Shown here piece by piece: positions 14,587-22,670 of a stretch of DNA of 38,846 nt. The first letter of the stretch is position 1. Each line of letters begins with the position of its first letter. The notes beneath the pieces were generated by a model. It ran no database searches. It had not been told where the DNA came from and saw only the letters and a list, made by a program, of their open reading frames with translations. This DNA comes from an uncultured Oscillospiraceae bacterium (GTDB taxonomy: Bacteria > Bacillota > Clostridia > Oscillospirales > Oscillospiraceae). The position numbers were made by a program, and so were the translations under genes. The stretch lies in NCBI GenBank assembly GCA_944387205.1, contig CALXDZ010000058.1, positions 1 through 38,846 of the forward strand. Direction: 5' to 3'.

Positions 14587-15794
14587 TCGCAAGCAAGGCC
14601 CAGCTGGTGGAGCAGCTGCAGGAGCTTCACGATGAGACCGAGCGCATCTATGAAAAAGAGGTCATGAACCTGGCCATGGTCGGCCAGAAAACCAATTTTG
14701 AGCAGTGGACCCAGCTGGTGCTGGACCTGCCCGACAACGCCCCTGTGGGCAACGTGAAGGCACTGCTGGAGCAGACAGGCCTGGGCCGGGAGAACCACTT
14801 TGACAGCTGGGTGGACGAACTGATGACCCGCCCGGAAAGTACGGACCCAGAGGAGGAAAAGGTGACCTTTGCCGCCTTTTGCATCCGCATCGGCCAGCTC
14901 CGCCGCAACCAGAACCGCACCCAGGAAAACGAATTAATGGCCAAATATCGGGAGCGGTTCGACCACCACCCCTTCTTCAACCACCTGCTCTTAATGAGTA
15001 TGCTGGACCAGGACCCGGTGGCCAAGTCCAAGCGGGTCCTGGAGCTGGCGGACGACAACACCCGGACCATGCCCAGCAACGCTGGCGTACACCACGCCCT
15101 GGCCATCGCGGTGGCAGACATCTTCGAGGCGACGGAGCTGACCCCGGAGCTGCGCCCCGACGCTAAATGGCTCCAGCGGGGCATCGAAGCCTCTGAGGTG
15201 GCGCTGGAGCTGGACCCCAAATATCCCAAGTTCCACTGTACCGCCGGCCGGCTGCTGGCCCTTCAGGAAAAATACAAGGAGGCCCTCAAGGAGATCTCCG
15301 TGGCCATCGACACAGAGAATTCCAAACAGTCGGACTACGCTCTGCGCATCGGCAACTATCGGATGTACTATCAGCGTATCCAGGAAAAGCGCCACAGTGT
15401 AGCCATGCGCCAGGAGGTGCAAAAGCAGCTCCAAACCGCCAGAGGGTTGATTCAAGAGATGGAAACCTCCATGAAGGAGATGGAAAATAAGCAGGCCCAG
15501 CTGGAGGAGGACACCCGTTCCTCCCTGACCAAGAACATGGAGTTCCTGGGCCTCTTTGCCGGTATCGTCAGCTTCACCATCGGCGGTGTCAGCATCGCCG
15601 GCGCCATGGCCGACCGCTCTTTGGTGGGCGCAGCAGGCCTCATCGTGGTGCTCATGGGTGCCCTGCTGGGAGTCTTTGCCGGATTTGGAGTCATTCTTCA
15701 TGGCTACCGGGGAGAAAAGAGCCGGCGGAACCTGCTGGTGTTCGCCCTGGGCGCCGTGATCACAGCCGCAGGAGTATTCTTATGTTTCTTATAA
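14583..15794 (+). CDS. TPR-like coiled-coil protein with C-terminal membrane segments, 403 aa
   Basis: I do not recognise a named family. Residues 1-250 are helical and charged, with a stretch resembling tetratricopeptide repeats (EASEVALELDPKYPKFH, then LALQEKYKEALKEISVAID). Residues about 275-320 form a Gln/Glu/Met-rich coiled coil. The last 85 residues contain three hydrophobic segments (about 322-340, 348-372 and 385-403) separated by RGEKSRRN. This suggests a cytoplasmic sensor or scaffold anchored in the membrane. Its ATG overlaps the aldolase stop, and its end overlaps the phosphatase start by 13 bases, so all three are translated together. Its role in a nucleoside-salvage operon is unclear. 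Confidence 0.8.
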   Translation: MIASKAQLVEQLQELHDETERIYEKEVMNLAMVGQKTNFEQWTQLVLDLPDNAPVGNVKALLEQTGLGRENHFDSWVDELMTRPESTDPEEEKVTFAAFCIRIGQLRRNQNRTQENELMAKYRERFDHHPFFNHLLLMSMLDQDPVAKSKRVLELADDNTRTMPSNAGVHHALAIAVADIFEATELTPELRPDAKWLQRGIEASEVALELDPKYPKFHCTAGRLLALQEKYKEALKEISVAIDTENSKQSDYALRIGNYRMYYQRIQEKRHSVAMRQEVQKQLQTARGLIQEMETSMKEMENKQAQLEEDTRSSLTKNMEFLGLFAGIVSFTIGGVSIAGAMADRSLVGAAGLIVVLMGALLGVFAGFGVILHGYRGEKSRRNLLVFALGAVITAAGVFLCFL

Positions 15795-16642
15795 AAGACC
15801 ACATCTGCCGAGCCGGAAAGGACATCTGTGAGGATGCCATCGGCTGGGGCAGCCATTACCTTTTTGCCATGGACGGTGCCTCCGGCCTCACTGGGACCCA
15901 TCTCATGGATGCCGGCAGCGATGCCGCCTGGTTCGCCTCCGGCATCCGGGATGGCTTGTGCCGGGTTCTGGACGGCGGCGACCGCCGCTCCACCGCTGAG
16001 ATTTTGCTTCAGCTCACTGCCGAATTGCGCCGGGACTATGAGGACCGGGCAGCGGAGCTGGGCACCGAAGTTCCCCCGGACTCCCCCTCCGCCGGTATCG
16101 CTCTCTTCCGGGAGCTGGAGGACGGTACGGTGGAGTTCTTCGGTCTGGGGGACTGCGTGGGCGCCCTCCGCACCCGGGACGGCCGGACCCTCTGGTCCTG
16201 TGACGATGCTCTGCCCGCCCTGGACGGCGGCGTCATCGCCCGCATGGCCCAGCTGCACCAGGACCAGGGCTGCACCGTGCTGGAGGCCCGGCGCCAATGT
16301 GATGCTCTGCTGCTGCGCAACCGCCAGCTGCGCAACACCCGGGGGGGTTACTGGATCCTGGATCCCTCCGGCGACGGCATCCCCCACGCCCGGGTCCTGC
16401 GCTGGCGGCGGGAGGAGGTGGAGAGTCTCTCCGCCTTTTCTGACGGCTTTGCCCAGCTCTCTGCCCCTTTTCGTATCTATCCTGACTATGGAAAGATCCA
16501 TGACCAGATGCCCCAAACATCTCTTCAAGCGTTGCTGGAGCAAGTATATACCGCCCAGGAGGCGGACCCGGACGGCAACTGCTTCCCCCGCCTGAAATTC
16601 CGGGACGACGCCTGCGCCCTTTGGGCCCAGGTGACTCCCTGA
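15782..16642 (+). CDS. PP2C-like protein phosphatase, 286 aa
   Basis: The metal-ligand pattern of PP2C-type Ser/Thr phosphatases can be followed through the protein: ICEDAIG with Asp18, FAMDGASG with Asp31 for the usual DG metal pair, FFGLGDC for the GDS motif, LSAFSDGFAQL for the SDGL motif, and RDDACALW for the final DD. It is divergent: the Gly-Thr-Thr motif before the central strand is PSAGIAL here. It probably removes phosphate from a protein, but a role as an inactive regulator cannot be excluded. The start ATG 15782 has AGGAG about 8 bases upstream and lies inside the end of the membrane-protein gene. A pairing of this phosphatase with that membrane protein is likely from the overlap. 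No partner kinase is in the window. Confidence 0.75.
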   Translation: MFLIKDHICRAGKDICEDAIGWGSHYLFAMDGASGLTGTHLMDAGSDAAWFASGIRDGLCRVLDGGDRRSTAEILLQLTAELRRDYEDRAAELGTEVPPDSPSAGIALFRELEDGTVEFFGLGDCVGALRTRDGRTLWSCDDALPALDGGVIARMAQLHQDQGCTVLEARRQCDALLLRNRQLRNTRGGYWILDPSGDGIPHARVLRWRREEVESLSAFSDGFAQLSAPFRIYPDYGKIHDQMPQTSLQALLEQVYTAQEADPDGNCFPRLKFRDDACALWAQVTP

Positions 16643-16660
16643 GGAAAGGAAGGATCGTCT

Positions 16661-17737
16661 ATGAGTACCCTGCAAGCGGTCACCCATGTGGAAAATATCC
16701 GCTATGACCAGCAAGTACAAGCCCTTTACATCATTGACCAGACCTTGCTTCCCAACGAAGAGAAGGTCATTCCCCTGCGGACGGCGGAGGAGATGTATGA
16801 CGCCATCCGCACCTTGAAGGTCCGGGGCGCCCCGGCCATCGGCATCTGCGCAGCCTACTGCCTCTATGCCCTGGCCCGGACCATCCCCGAGGAAAATGGC
16901 GGTGCCTTTTTGCGCCGTCTGGAGAGCTATGGCAGCTACCTCAACAGCTCCCGTCCCACGGCGGTGAATCTCAGCTGGGCCATCGGGGAGATGCTCCGCA
17001 CCGCCCGGGCCCACGCAGGAGACCCCCGGGAAGCGCTGCTGGAGGCACTGTGGGAAAAGGCCAAGGCCATCCATGAGGACGATATTGAGAAGTGTACCCG
17101 CATCTCAGAATACGGTCTGAGCCTGGTGAAGGACGGGGACGGCATCCTGACCCACTGTAATGCCGGTCCCCTTGCTACCTCCCGGTACGGAACGGCTCTG
17201 GGCCCCATCCTGCTGGGAACAGAGCGGGGACTGCACTTCCACGTCTTTGCCGACGAGACCCGCCCCTTGCTCCAGGGTGCCCGGCTCACCAGCTATGAGC
17301 TCCAACGGGCGGGAGTGGATGTGACGCTGATCTGCGACAATATGGCCTCCATCGTCATGAAAAACGGCTGGGTCCAGGCCTGCTTTGTGGGCTGCGACCG
17401 GGTGGCTGCCAACGGCGACACCGCCAACAAGATCGGCACCTCCGGCGTGGCCATCCTGGCCCGGCACTACGGCATCCCCTTCTATGTGCTGGGGCCCACC
17501 TCCACCGTTGACATGGCCTGCCCCGACGGGGACCACATCCCCATCGAGGAGCGGGACCGGGAGGAGATCAAGACCATGTGGTACGAAAAGCCCATGGCCC
17601 TGCCTGAAGTCAAGTGCTACAACCCCGCCTTCGACGTGACGGACCACGAGCTCATCACCGGCATCGTCACGGAGAAGGGCATCTGTCGCCCACCCTATTC
17701 CCAGAGTTTAGCGGCGCTTTTCGACAACAAACAGTAA
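16661..17737 (+). CDS. mtnA: Methylthioribose-1-phosphate isomerase family, MtnA
   Basis: Isomerase that converts 5-methylthioribose 1-phosphate (or 5-deoxyribose 1-phosphate) into the ribulose form. At 358 residues it has the usual length. RGAPAIG (55-61) binds substrate, LTHCNAG contains catalytic Cys166, and [17 protein letters not shown] contains catalytic Asp246. The C-terminus [21 protein letters not shown] is typical of MtnA and not of the related eIF2B subunits. Ribosome site AAGGA precedes the ATG. No mtnK, mtnW, mtnX, mtnB or mtnD gene is present. With a phosphorylase (deoD) making the 1-phosphate directly and an aldolase upstream, the operon fits the DHAP shunt better than the classical methionine salvage cycle. 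Confidence 0.95.
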   Translation: MSTLQAVTHVENIRYDQQVQALYIIDQTLLPNEEKVIPLRTAEEMYDAIRTLKVRGAPAIGICAAYCLYALARTIPEENGGAFLRRLESYGSYLNSSRPTAVNLSWAIGEMLRTARAHAGDPREALLEALWEKAKAIHEDDIEKCTRISEYGLSLVKDGDGILTHCNAGPLATSRYGTALGPILLGTERGLHFHVFADETRPLLQGARLTSYELQRAGVDVTLICDNMASIVMKNGWVQACFVGCDRVAANGDTANKIGTSGVAILARHYGIPFYVLGPTSTVDMACPDGDHIPIEERDREEIKTMWYEKPMALPEVKCYNPAFDVTDHELITGIVTEKGICRPPYSQSLAALFDNKQ

Positions 17738-17772
17738 TATCCATCATATAATCTACAAGGAGGAATCGAAAT

Positions 17773-18507
17773 ATGGCGTATAAAGAGACCCCGTCCACCA
17801 GCATTGCGGCGGAAGAGAACCAGATCGCCAAGGCAGTGCTGATGCCCGGCGACCCCCTGCGGGCCAAGTATGTGGCGGAGCACTATCTGGAAAACCCGGT
17901 GTGCTTCAACACCGTGCGCAATATGCTGGGCTACACCGGCACCTACAAGGGCAAGAAGATCTCCGTCATGGGCCACGGCATGGGCGTGCCCTCCATGGGC
18001 ATTTACAGCTATGAGCTCTACTCCTTCTTCAACGTGAACACCATCATCCGCATCGGCTCCGCCGGCGGCATCGGCGAGGACGTGAAGGTCCGGGACGTGG
18101 TCATCGCCATGGGCGCCTCCACCAACTCCCACTTTGCCGACCAGTACCGCTTTCCCGGCCAGCTGTGCGCCACCGCCTCCTGGCCGCTGCTGCGCAGTGC
18201 CGTGGCGGCAGCGGAGCGCATGGGAGTCCGGGCGGACGTGGGCCAGGTGTTTACCGCCGACCAGTTCTACAACGACAACACCGAGGCCGGTGAGATGTAC
18301 CGCAAGTTCGGCATCCTGGCCCTGGAGATGGAGACCGCGGGCCTCTACTGGACCGCCCAGCGCCTGGGCAAGCAGGCCTTGTCGCTGCTGACCATCTCCG
18401 ACCACATCTTCACAGGCGAGTCCCTCTCCGCTCAGGAGCGTCAGGAGTCCTTCCGGGAAATGATGGAGATCGCTCTGGACACCGCCTGGGAGTCCCTGAA
18501 GGATTGA
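17773..18507 (+). CDS. deoD: Purine-nucleoside phosphorylase, DeoD type, 244 aa
   Basis: Hexameric-type purine-nucleoside phosphorylase that splits purine nucleosides with phosphate to base and (deoxy)ribose 1-phosphate. Motifs: LMPGDPLRAK and GHGMGVPS for phosphate binding, RIGSAGG, ALEMETAGLY for ribose contact, and TISDH with the catalytic Asp. Ribosome site AGGAGG is 9 bases from the ATG. A TATAAT-like element lies in the 35-base gap after mtnA, without a strong -35, so an internal promoter is possible. Bacterial DeoD enzymes accept a range of adenosine analogues. In this operon it could act on 5'-deoxyadenosine or methylthioadenosine; this substrate is inferred. Confidence 0.95.
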   Translation: MAYKETPSTSIAAEENQIAKAVLMPGDPLRAKYVAEHYLENPVCFNTVRNMLGYTGTYKGKKISVMGHGMGVPSMGIYSYELYSFFNVNTIIRIGSAGGIGEDVKVRDVVIAMGASTNSHFADQYRFPGQLCATASWPLLRSAVAAAERMGVRADVGQVFTADQFYNDNTEAGEMYRKFGILALEMETAGLYWTAQRLGKQALSLLTISDHIFTGESLSAQERQESFREMMEIALDTAWESLKD

Positions 18508-18511
18508 CACC

Positions 18512-18778
18512 ATGGCCCTCTTTGTCCGGCGGGAAAAGGTCTTTGAGGTCCAGGGTGACGCCGCCCGCTGGCGCGCCGCCAAAAAGGCCCTGCGCCAGAG
18601 TGGCATCCGGCGGGTGGAGGCCGGCTTTTACGACACGGAGCCGCCGGTCTGCGGCTGCGGCGCCAAGCTGGACCACCGGGACTTCGGCCCCAACGGTCCC
18701 ATCGACCGGCACACCTACTATCTCTCCGTGCCTCTGAAAGAGGCCTCCCGGGCCCGGGAGCTCCTGGCACATCTGTAA
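18512..18778 (+). CDS. Small conserved-looking protein of 88 aa at the operon end
   Basis: I do not recognise it. It starts 4 bases after the deoD stop and ends just before the operon terminator, which with normal codon use supports a real gene. Residues 15-45 look like an alpha-beta segment (RAAKKALRQSGIRRVEAGFYD). A Cys pair follows in CGCGAKLDHRD, and the tail has DRHTYYLSVPL and a helix (EASRARELLAHL). The fold suggests a small ferredoxin-like or ligand-binding domain similar to those that sense amino acids or metals, but this is only an impression. It is probably translated with deoD; no separate ribosome site is obvious. Confidence 0.65.
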   Translation: MALFVRREKVFEVQGDAARWRAAKKALRQSGIRRVEAGFYDTEPPVCGCGAKLDHRDFGPNGPIDRHTYYLSVPLKEASRARELLAHL

Positions 18779-18780
18779 AC

Positions 18781-18816
18781 AAAAAACGGGAAGGACTTGC
18801 GTCCTTCCCGTTTTTT
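18781..18816. terminator. Bidirectional terminator of two converging operons
   Basis: Perfect 16-bp inverted repeat with arms AAAAAACGGGAAGGAC (18781-18796) and GTCCTTCCCGTTTTTT (18801-18816) and a TTGC loop. It ends the aldolase operon on the plus strand and the DUF4179 gene on the minus strand. Confidence 0.93.
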
Positions 18817-18824
18817 CTGTGTCT

Positions 18825-19886
18825 TTACGCCTGGGGAATGGGGAACGTCACGCCGCCCACGCTGATACTGGCCATATCCTCCATGGGAATGATCTGGGAA
18901 AAGACCATATCCCGGGAGCAGACCGTCACACCGTCCCCCGGAGCGACGCTGCCGCCGAAGCCGGATTCGGCCAGATCCAGCACCGTGCCGTCCGTAAGGG
19001 TCAGCAGGATCTCCACATTCTCAAAGCGCCGCTCCTGCTCCGTCTCCTCCTGGCTGACCTGGCCATTTTCGGCCTGGCTCCACTGGAGCTCCTCATCCAC
19101 CGTGTAATTCACCTTCACCGCCACGGAAGAGATCTGGATAGAGTCGATGGTGAAGGTCATGCCGTCCTGGGTGAAGGTTTCGCCGCTGCCCAGGGTGCGG
19201 GAGGCGTCCTCATACTGTACATCGAAGCGGAACTTCCAGTGGCCCTCCAGAACAGGGACACTCTCTCCGGACTCCTCGTCCCAGCGGCAAATGTTGTCGA
19301 ACTCCGCCGTAGCGGTGCAGTCGTTGATGGGCACGTCGGAGCTCAGGGTCTGCACCATCTGGATGGAGCTGCCCGCCGGATCCTCCACCAGGAAATAGCT
19401 GGAACCGTGGCAGCCGCCCTGGATATTGAGGTCCGCGCCGCCGATGCCCGGGGCCGTGAGCATAGCGCCCCGCGCCTCCTCCGGCAGCAGGGCCGTGCCG
19501 TCGTCCCGGCTGATGGTAAAGACGATGGCCGCATTGTAGGCGTCGCCCAGAATGGCGTCGGCGGTGATGGTGACGCCGTTATCCGTAGCGCTGGCGCCGA
19601 TGGGATAGCCGATCTGGTCGATGATCTCCGTCTGGGCGGCGCTGCCGCCGAAGATGGGGGAAAAGACCTCCACAGCGGACTTGAGGACGCCGCTGGCGCC
19701 GGCGGTGACCGCCAGGGCCGCCGTCAGGGCCGCAGCCACCAGCACCGCCCGGCCCGGGATGCGGCGGTGAACTTTTCTTTGTGTCCCGGCGGCCTGGGAT
19801 ACCCGGCGGGCCAGCTCCGCTTTCTGCTCCGTGGTATAGGAAAGGCGCTCCATGGCGGAGGCATATTCAAACTGATTGTCTCTCAT
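18825..19886 (-). CDS. DUF4179 membrane protein, likely anti-sigma factor, 353 aa
   Basis: A cytoplasmic N-terminus of about 45 residues (with TEQKAELARRVSQA) precedes one membrane segment, residues about 46-67 (AVLVAAALTAALAVTAG). A large extracytoplasmic region follows, with beta-rich features and the DUF4179 pattern (VEVFSPIFGGSAAQTEIIDQIG, then DNGVTITADAILGDAYNAAIVF). Genes of this kind in Clostridia stand next to ECF sigma factors and are thought to hold them inactive until an outside signal arrives. Here the start overlaps the sigma gene end by 20 bases, and GGAGG lies 8 bases before the ATG, so translation is coupled. No classical zinc anti-sigma motif is visible in the N-terminus. 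Confidence 0.88.
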   Translation of the reverse strand: MRDNQFEYASAMERLSYTTEQKAELARRVSQAAGTQRKVHRRIPGRAVLVAAALTAALAVTAGASGVLKSAVEVFSPIFGGSAAQTEIIDQIGYPIGASATDNGVTITADAILGDAYNAAIVFTISRDDGTALLPEEARGAMLTAPGIGGADLNIQGGCHGSSYFLVEDPAGSSIQMVQTLSSDVPINDCTATAEFDNICRWDEESGESVPVLEGHWKFRFDVQYEDASRTLGSGETFTQDGMTFTIDSIQISSVAVKVNYTVDEELQWSQAENGQVSQEETEQERRFENVEILLTLTDGTVLDLAESGFGGSVAPGDGVTVCSRDMVFSQIIPMEDMASISVGGVTFPIPQA

Positions 19887-20358
19887 ATTCCGTTCCTCCC
19901 AATAAAGTCCGCAGCTTGGCCCGGCCCCGGGCCAAGCGGGTGTGCACGGTGCCCAGAGGCACCCCTAAGATCTCACCGATCTCGGCAGCCTGGTACCCTT
20001 CATAGTAGTGCAGGTAGATGACCGCCCGGTAGCGGGGCGGCAGCTGGTTCACCGCCGCAAGCACCGAGCCCTCCTCCGCCTCTGGGGCGGGGACCTCCAG
20101 CACCGTGTCCAGGCCGCAGACCCGCTTACGCCAGGGACTGCGCAGCAGGTCCTTGCAGGCGTTGGCCGCCATGCGCAGCACATAGGCCTTCTCGTGCTCC
20201 GGGCTTTCAAAGTCCCGGGGCTCCGTCAGCAGCTTCACGAACACCGTCTGACATACGTCCTGGGCGTCGTGGGTATTTTTCAGATAGGCGTAGCTCAGGC
20301 GCAAAATGGGGTCTGCATAGCGCCGAACCAGCTCTTCGGCCCGCTGATCTTGTTGCAT
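19867..20358 (-). CDS. ECF-type RNA polymerase sigma factor, 163 aa
   Basis: Sigma-70 family protein with only regions 2 and 4. Region 2 is in residues 9-70 (DPILRLSYAYLKNTHDAQDVCQTVFVKLL). Region 4 is near residues 110-155 (LPPRYRAVIYLHYYEGYQAAEIGEILGVPLGTVHTRLARGR) with the helix-turn-helix that reads the -35 box. Length is normal for ECF factors. The ATG at 20358 is the best start: upstream extensions have no family homology, and AAGGAG lies 12 bases before it, a slightly long spacing. A candidate ECF-type promoter sits about 42 bases upstream, so it probably drives its own gene and the DUF4179 partner. The signal is unknown. Confidence 0.9.
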   Translation of the reverse strand: MQQDQRAEELVRRYADPILRLSYAYLKNTHDAQDVCQTVFVKLLTEPRDFESPEHEKAYVLRMAANACKDLLRSPWRKRVCGLDTVLEVPAPEAEEGSVLAAVNQLPPRYRAVIYLHYYEGYQAAEIGEILGVPLGTVHTRLARGRAKLRTLLGGTEYERQSV

Positions 20359-20399
20359 TCCTTGTTTCAACTCCTTCCGGAAAGCGCTTTCACCTGGAA

Positions 20400-20426
20400 T
20401 ACGAAAAAGCGGGGCAAATACTTTCA
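20400..20426 (-). promoter_or_regulatory. Candidate autoregulated ECF promoter
   Basis: On the minus strand TGAAAG (20426-20421), a 17-base spacer, and CGTA (20403-20400). This resembles the sigma-W/sigma-M type consensus TGAAAC-N16-CGTA and lies about 42 bases before the sigma-factor ATG. The spacer is one base longer than the usual optimum. Confidence 0.55.
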
Positions 20427-20530
20427 CTCGGATAAAATTTTTTCTCTCCGCACCAAAAGAGGGGAATTCGCCGGAGCGGCGATTGCTTTTTTTCTCTCCT
20501 TCCGGTATGCTGTTGAGCGGAGGTGAGGGC

Positions 20531-21115
20531 ATGGACCAGAAAAAGACAGGGGCCCTGATTCGAATGCTGCGGCAGGAGAAGGGCCTGACCCAGCGGCAGG
20601 TGGCCCAGGCGCTGGCGGTGGATCACCGGGCCGTATCCAAGTGGGAGCGAGGCCTGGGCTGTCCCGACGTGTCGCTGCTGGGCGCTCTCGCCGGACTCTT
20701 GGGCGTCAGCGTGGACCAGCTGCTGCAGGGAGAGCTGACGGCCAACGACAAGGACGGAGGAAATATGAAGCGCGTCAAACTGTATGTCTGCCCCGTGTGC
20801 GGCAATCTGCTCACCGCCACATCCCCGGCGGAACTGAGCTGCTGCGGCCGGCGGCTGGAGCCCCTGGTCCCCCAAAAGGCGGACGCCGACCACGCCTGCA
20901 CCGTAGAGGAGATTGAGGACGACTGGTATGTCACCTTCTCTCATCCCATGGAGAAGGACCACTATATCCGCTTTGCGGCCTATGTGAGCTACGACCGGAT
21001 CCTGCTCATCAAGCTCTATCCGGAGCAGGGCGGCGAAGTCCGCTTTCCCCGGATGCACGGGGGCACGCTGTACCTGTGCTGCAGCCAGCACGGGCTATTT
21101 GCGGCAGGCAGATAA
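20531..21115 (+). CDS. XRE regulator fused to a desulfoferrodoxin-like domain, 194 aa
   Basis: Residues 5-65 are a Cro/CI helix-turn-helix (GLTQRQVAQALAVDHRAVSKWERG). After a linker, residues 83-190 match the desulfoferrodoxin layout. A rubredoxin-like centre I is formed by Cys87, Cys90, Cys104 and Cys105 (CPVCGN and SCCGRRLEPL). The superoxide-reductase centre II ligands are His121, His138 and His144 (SHPMEKDHYI), Cys184 and His187 (CSQHGL). The Glu-Lys pair that precedes the first histidine in superoxide reductases is Ala-Asp here, so catalysis may be lost while iron binding is kept. This suggests a redox or oxygen sensor controlling DNA binding (inference). ATG 20531 has GGAGGTGA just upstream. 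It is divergent from the sigma-factor operon. Confidence 0.88.
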   Translation: MDQKKTGALIRMLRQEKGLTQRQVAQALAVDHRAVSKWERGLGCPDVSLLGALAGLLGVSVDQLLQGELTANDKDGGNMKRVKLYVCPVCGNLLTATSPAELSCCGRRLEPLVPQKADADHACTVEEIEDDWYVTFSHPMEKDHYIRFAAYVSYDRILLIKLYPEQGGEVRFPRMHGGTLYLCCSQHGLFAAGR

Positions 21116-21119
21116 AAAG

Positions 21120-21152
21120 GAGGGGCGGCGCCCAGCGCCGTCCCTCTTTTTT
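21120..21152 (+). terminator. Terminator of the HTH-desulfoferrodoxin gene
   Basis: Twelve-base stem GAGGGGCGGCGC (21120-21131) and GCGCCGTCCCTC (21135-21146) with one non-Watson-Crick pair, followed by six T. Confidence 0.85.
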
Positions 21153-21163
21153 GTGTTTTTCTT

Positions 21164-21505
21164 TTACTCCACCACGATCATGGCGATGAACTCCACCGGC
21201 TCTGCGGTGGGGTTTTCCAGGGCGTGGCCATCTCCGTGGCCGGTGGCAAGCACCTGACCCGGGACCATCTCCACCAGAGTGCCGTTGTCATTGGCAACGG
21301 GCTTGCCGGAGAGGATGTAGAAGAACTCCGTCTCCCCCTCGTGGGCATGATAGCCGATGGAGGCGCCGGGGTCCAGCACCATGTGGCAGAACAGCCGCAC
21401 ATGGCCGTAGCACTCCTCCACCGTGGTCAGGTCCGTGGCGTGGAGAAGGCCCTTTCCGCCTCTCATATTCTCCATTTCCCGCTTGGGACAGCTGGTTTTC
21501 AACAT
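21164..21505 (-). CDS. Cupin-domain protein, 113 aa
   Basis: Single small cupin barrel. Motif 1 is GYHAHEGETEFFYILSG, with His, His and Glu as likely metal ligands; motif 2 is GDGHALENP with a further His. Such one-domain cupins are dioxygenase-like, isomerase-like or purely binding proteins, and nothing here decides which. Ribosome site AAGGAG is 9 bases before the ATG. A promoter with TGGACA, a 16-base spacer and TACAAT lies at 21595-21568. The gene is monocistronic, divergent from the PhnD-like lipoprotein and convergent with the HTH-desulfoferrodoxin gene. Confidence 0.87.
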   Translation of the reverse strand: MLKTSCPKREMENMRGGKGLLHATDLTTVEECYGHVRLFCHMVLDPGASIGYHAHEGETEFFYILSGKPVANDNGTLVEMVPGQVLATGHGDGHALENPTAEPVEFIAMIVVE

Positions 21506-21567
21506 AGGGAACAGCTCCTTTCCTCTCTTGCGTGAAAAAAACGGATGTGATACACTGATTACTGTTT

Positions 21568-21595
21568 ATTGTACCATTCCTGCGGAAAATGTCCA
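21568..21595 (-). promoter_or_regulatory. Promoter of the cupin gene
   Basis: On the minus strand TGGACA (21595-21590), a 16-base spacer, then TACAAT (21573-21568), 63 bases before the cupin ATG. Confidence 0.55.
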
Positions 21596-21641
21596 GTCAA
21601 AACCGGGATTTTCCGTGTGTATTTCGGCAAGGAGGCCCACT

Positions 21642-22670
21642 ATGAAACGACTTTTCACACCGGTAGTGTGCGCTGCGCTGGCGCTGACCCTGGCGGCGGG
21701 GTGCGGGCAGACCGGCTCTCCCGCCTCCTCAGCGGAGGAGCCACAGGCCCAGCCTCTTCACCTGGAGACCCTGGCGGTGGAGCTGCCCCGGGACTACGCC
21801 CCGGACGACGAGACGCTGCTCCAGGCCATCGCCAACGCGCCGGAGCTTTTGAAAGCCGCCCTGGCGAAGGAGCAGGTGACGGTGGACACCGTCACCGTCA
21901 CCGTAGGCGCCTCCGCCGGTGCCACCTGCCAAGCTCTCACCGGCGGCACAGTGGATCTGGCCTTTTTGTCCGCTGAGAGCTACCTGGAGGCCGGAAGCGG
22001 CGGCACCGTGATTCTGGCCGACGCCGGAGAGGGGGACCAGGCGGGGACCGCCTCGGTCCTTTGGAGCAGCCCCTCGGACTACGGCCAGGCCCTGGCCCGG
22101 CGGCTGGCCGATGGCAAGGACTTGACCTGGACAGAGCTGGACCACGCCCGCTGGGGCGTGCTGGACCGGGACTCGGACTTAGGCTGGCGCAGTCCCAATC
22201 TATGGCTTTCGGACCAATACGAGGGCATGACCCTGGACGACCTGAGCCAGGTCACCGTCTATACCAGCTATGAGGAGCTGCTGCGGGCTGCGGCGGCGGA
22301 GGAGATCGACCTCTTCCCCATACCCCGGGCGGCCTTAGCGGACTGGGCGGAGGCATGGACCCTGGAATCCAGCCGTACCGATGCAGCAGGCCGCAGCGGC
22401 CTGGGCCGGCCGGTTCCCATGACGGAGGAGGTCTTTGAGATCGCCGCCTTTGAGCCCCTCCTCTCCTCTCTGGCGGTGGTCCCGGAGGCGGATGCCCTTT
22501 CCAGCGACGCCTTTGCCCAGGCGCTGGCAGCGGCCCTGGAGGAGCTGGGGCAGACCCAGGAGGGCCAGGCGCTGCTCTCAGTGCTGGGGGCAGCCTGCTA
22601 TGTGCCCGCCGGAGAGGCACAGCTGGACCCCCTGCGGCGGATCTTGACCATGGAGGGCGTGACGCTGTGA
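21642..22670 (+). CDS. PhnD-like substrate-binding lipoprotein, 342 aa
   Basis: Extracytoplasmic binding protein of the phosphate/phosphonate (PhnD-like) family. The start at 21642 has AAGGAGG 6 bases upstream and opens a lipoprotein signal: MKR, a hydrophobic core, and LAAGC with Cys22 as the lipidated residue. The family signature follows: VGASAGATCQALTGGTVDLAFLSAESYLEAG, then a second lobe with WGVLDRDSDLGWRSP (usual form: fvdp.S.SGy..p) and a PhnD-like ending. No ATPase or permease gene is near, so it may serve a transporter encoded elsewhere or act as a sensor partner. Its stop overlaps the next gene's GTG start, so translation is coupled with the hydrolase. Confidence 0.85.
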   Translation: MKRLFTPVVCAALALTLAAGCGQTGSPASSAEEPQAQPLHLETLAVELPRDYAPDDETLLQAIANAPELLKAALAKEQVTVDTVTVTVGASAGATCQALTGGTVDLAFLSAESYLEAGSGGTVILADAGEGDQAGTASVLWSSPSDYGQALARRLADGKDLTWTELDHARWGVLDRDSDLGWRSPNLWLSDQYEGMTLDDLSQVTVYTSYEELLRAAAAEEIDLFPIPRAALADWAEAWTLESSRTDAAGRSGLGRPVPMTEEVFEIAAFEPLLSSLAVVPEADALSSDAFAQALAAALEELGQTQEGQALLSVLGAACYVPAGEAQLDPLRRILTMEGVTL

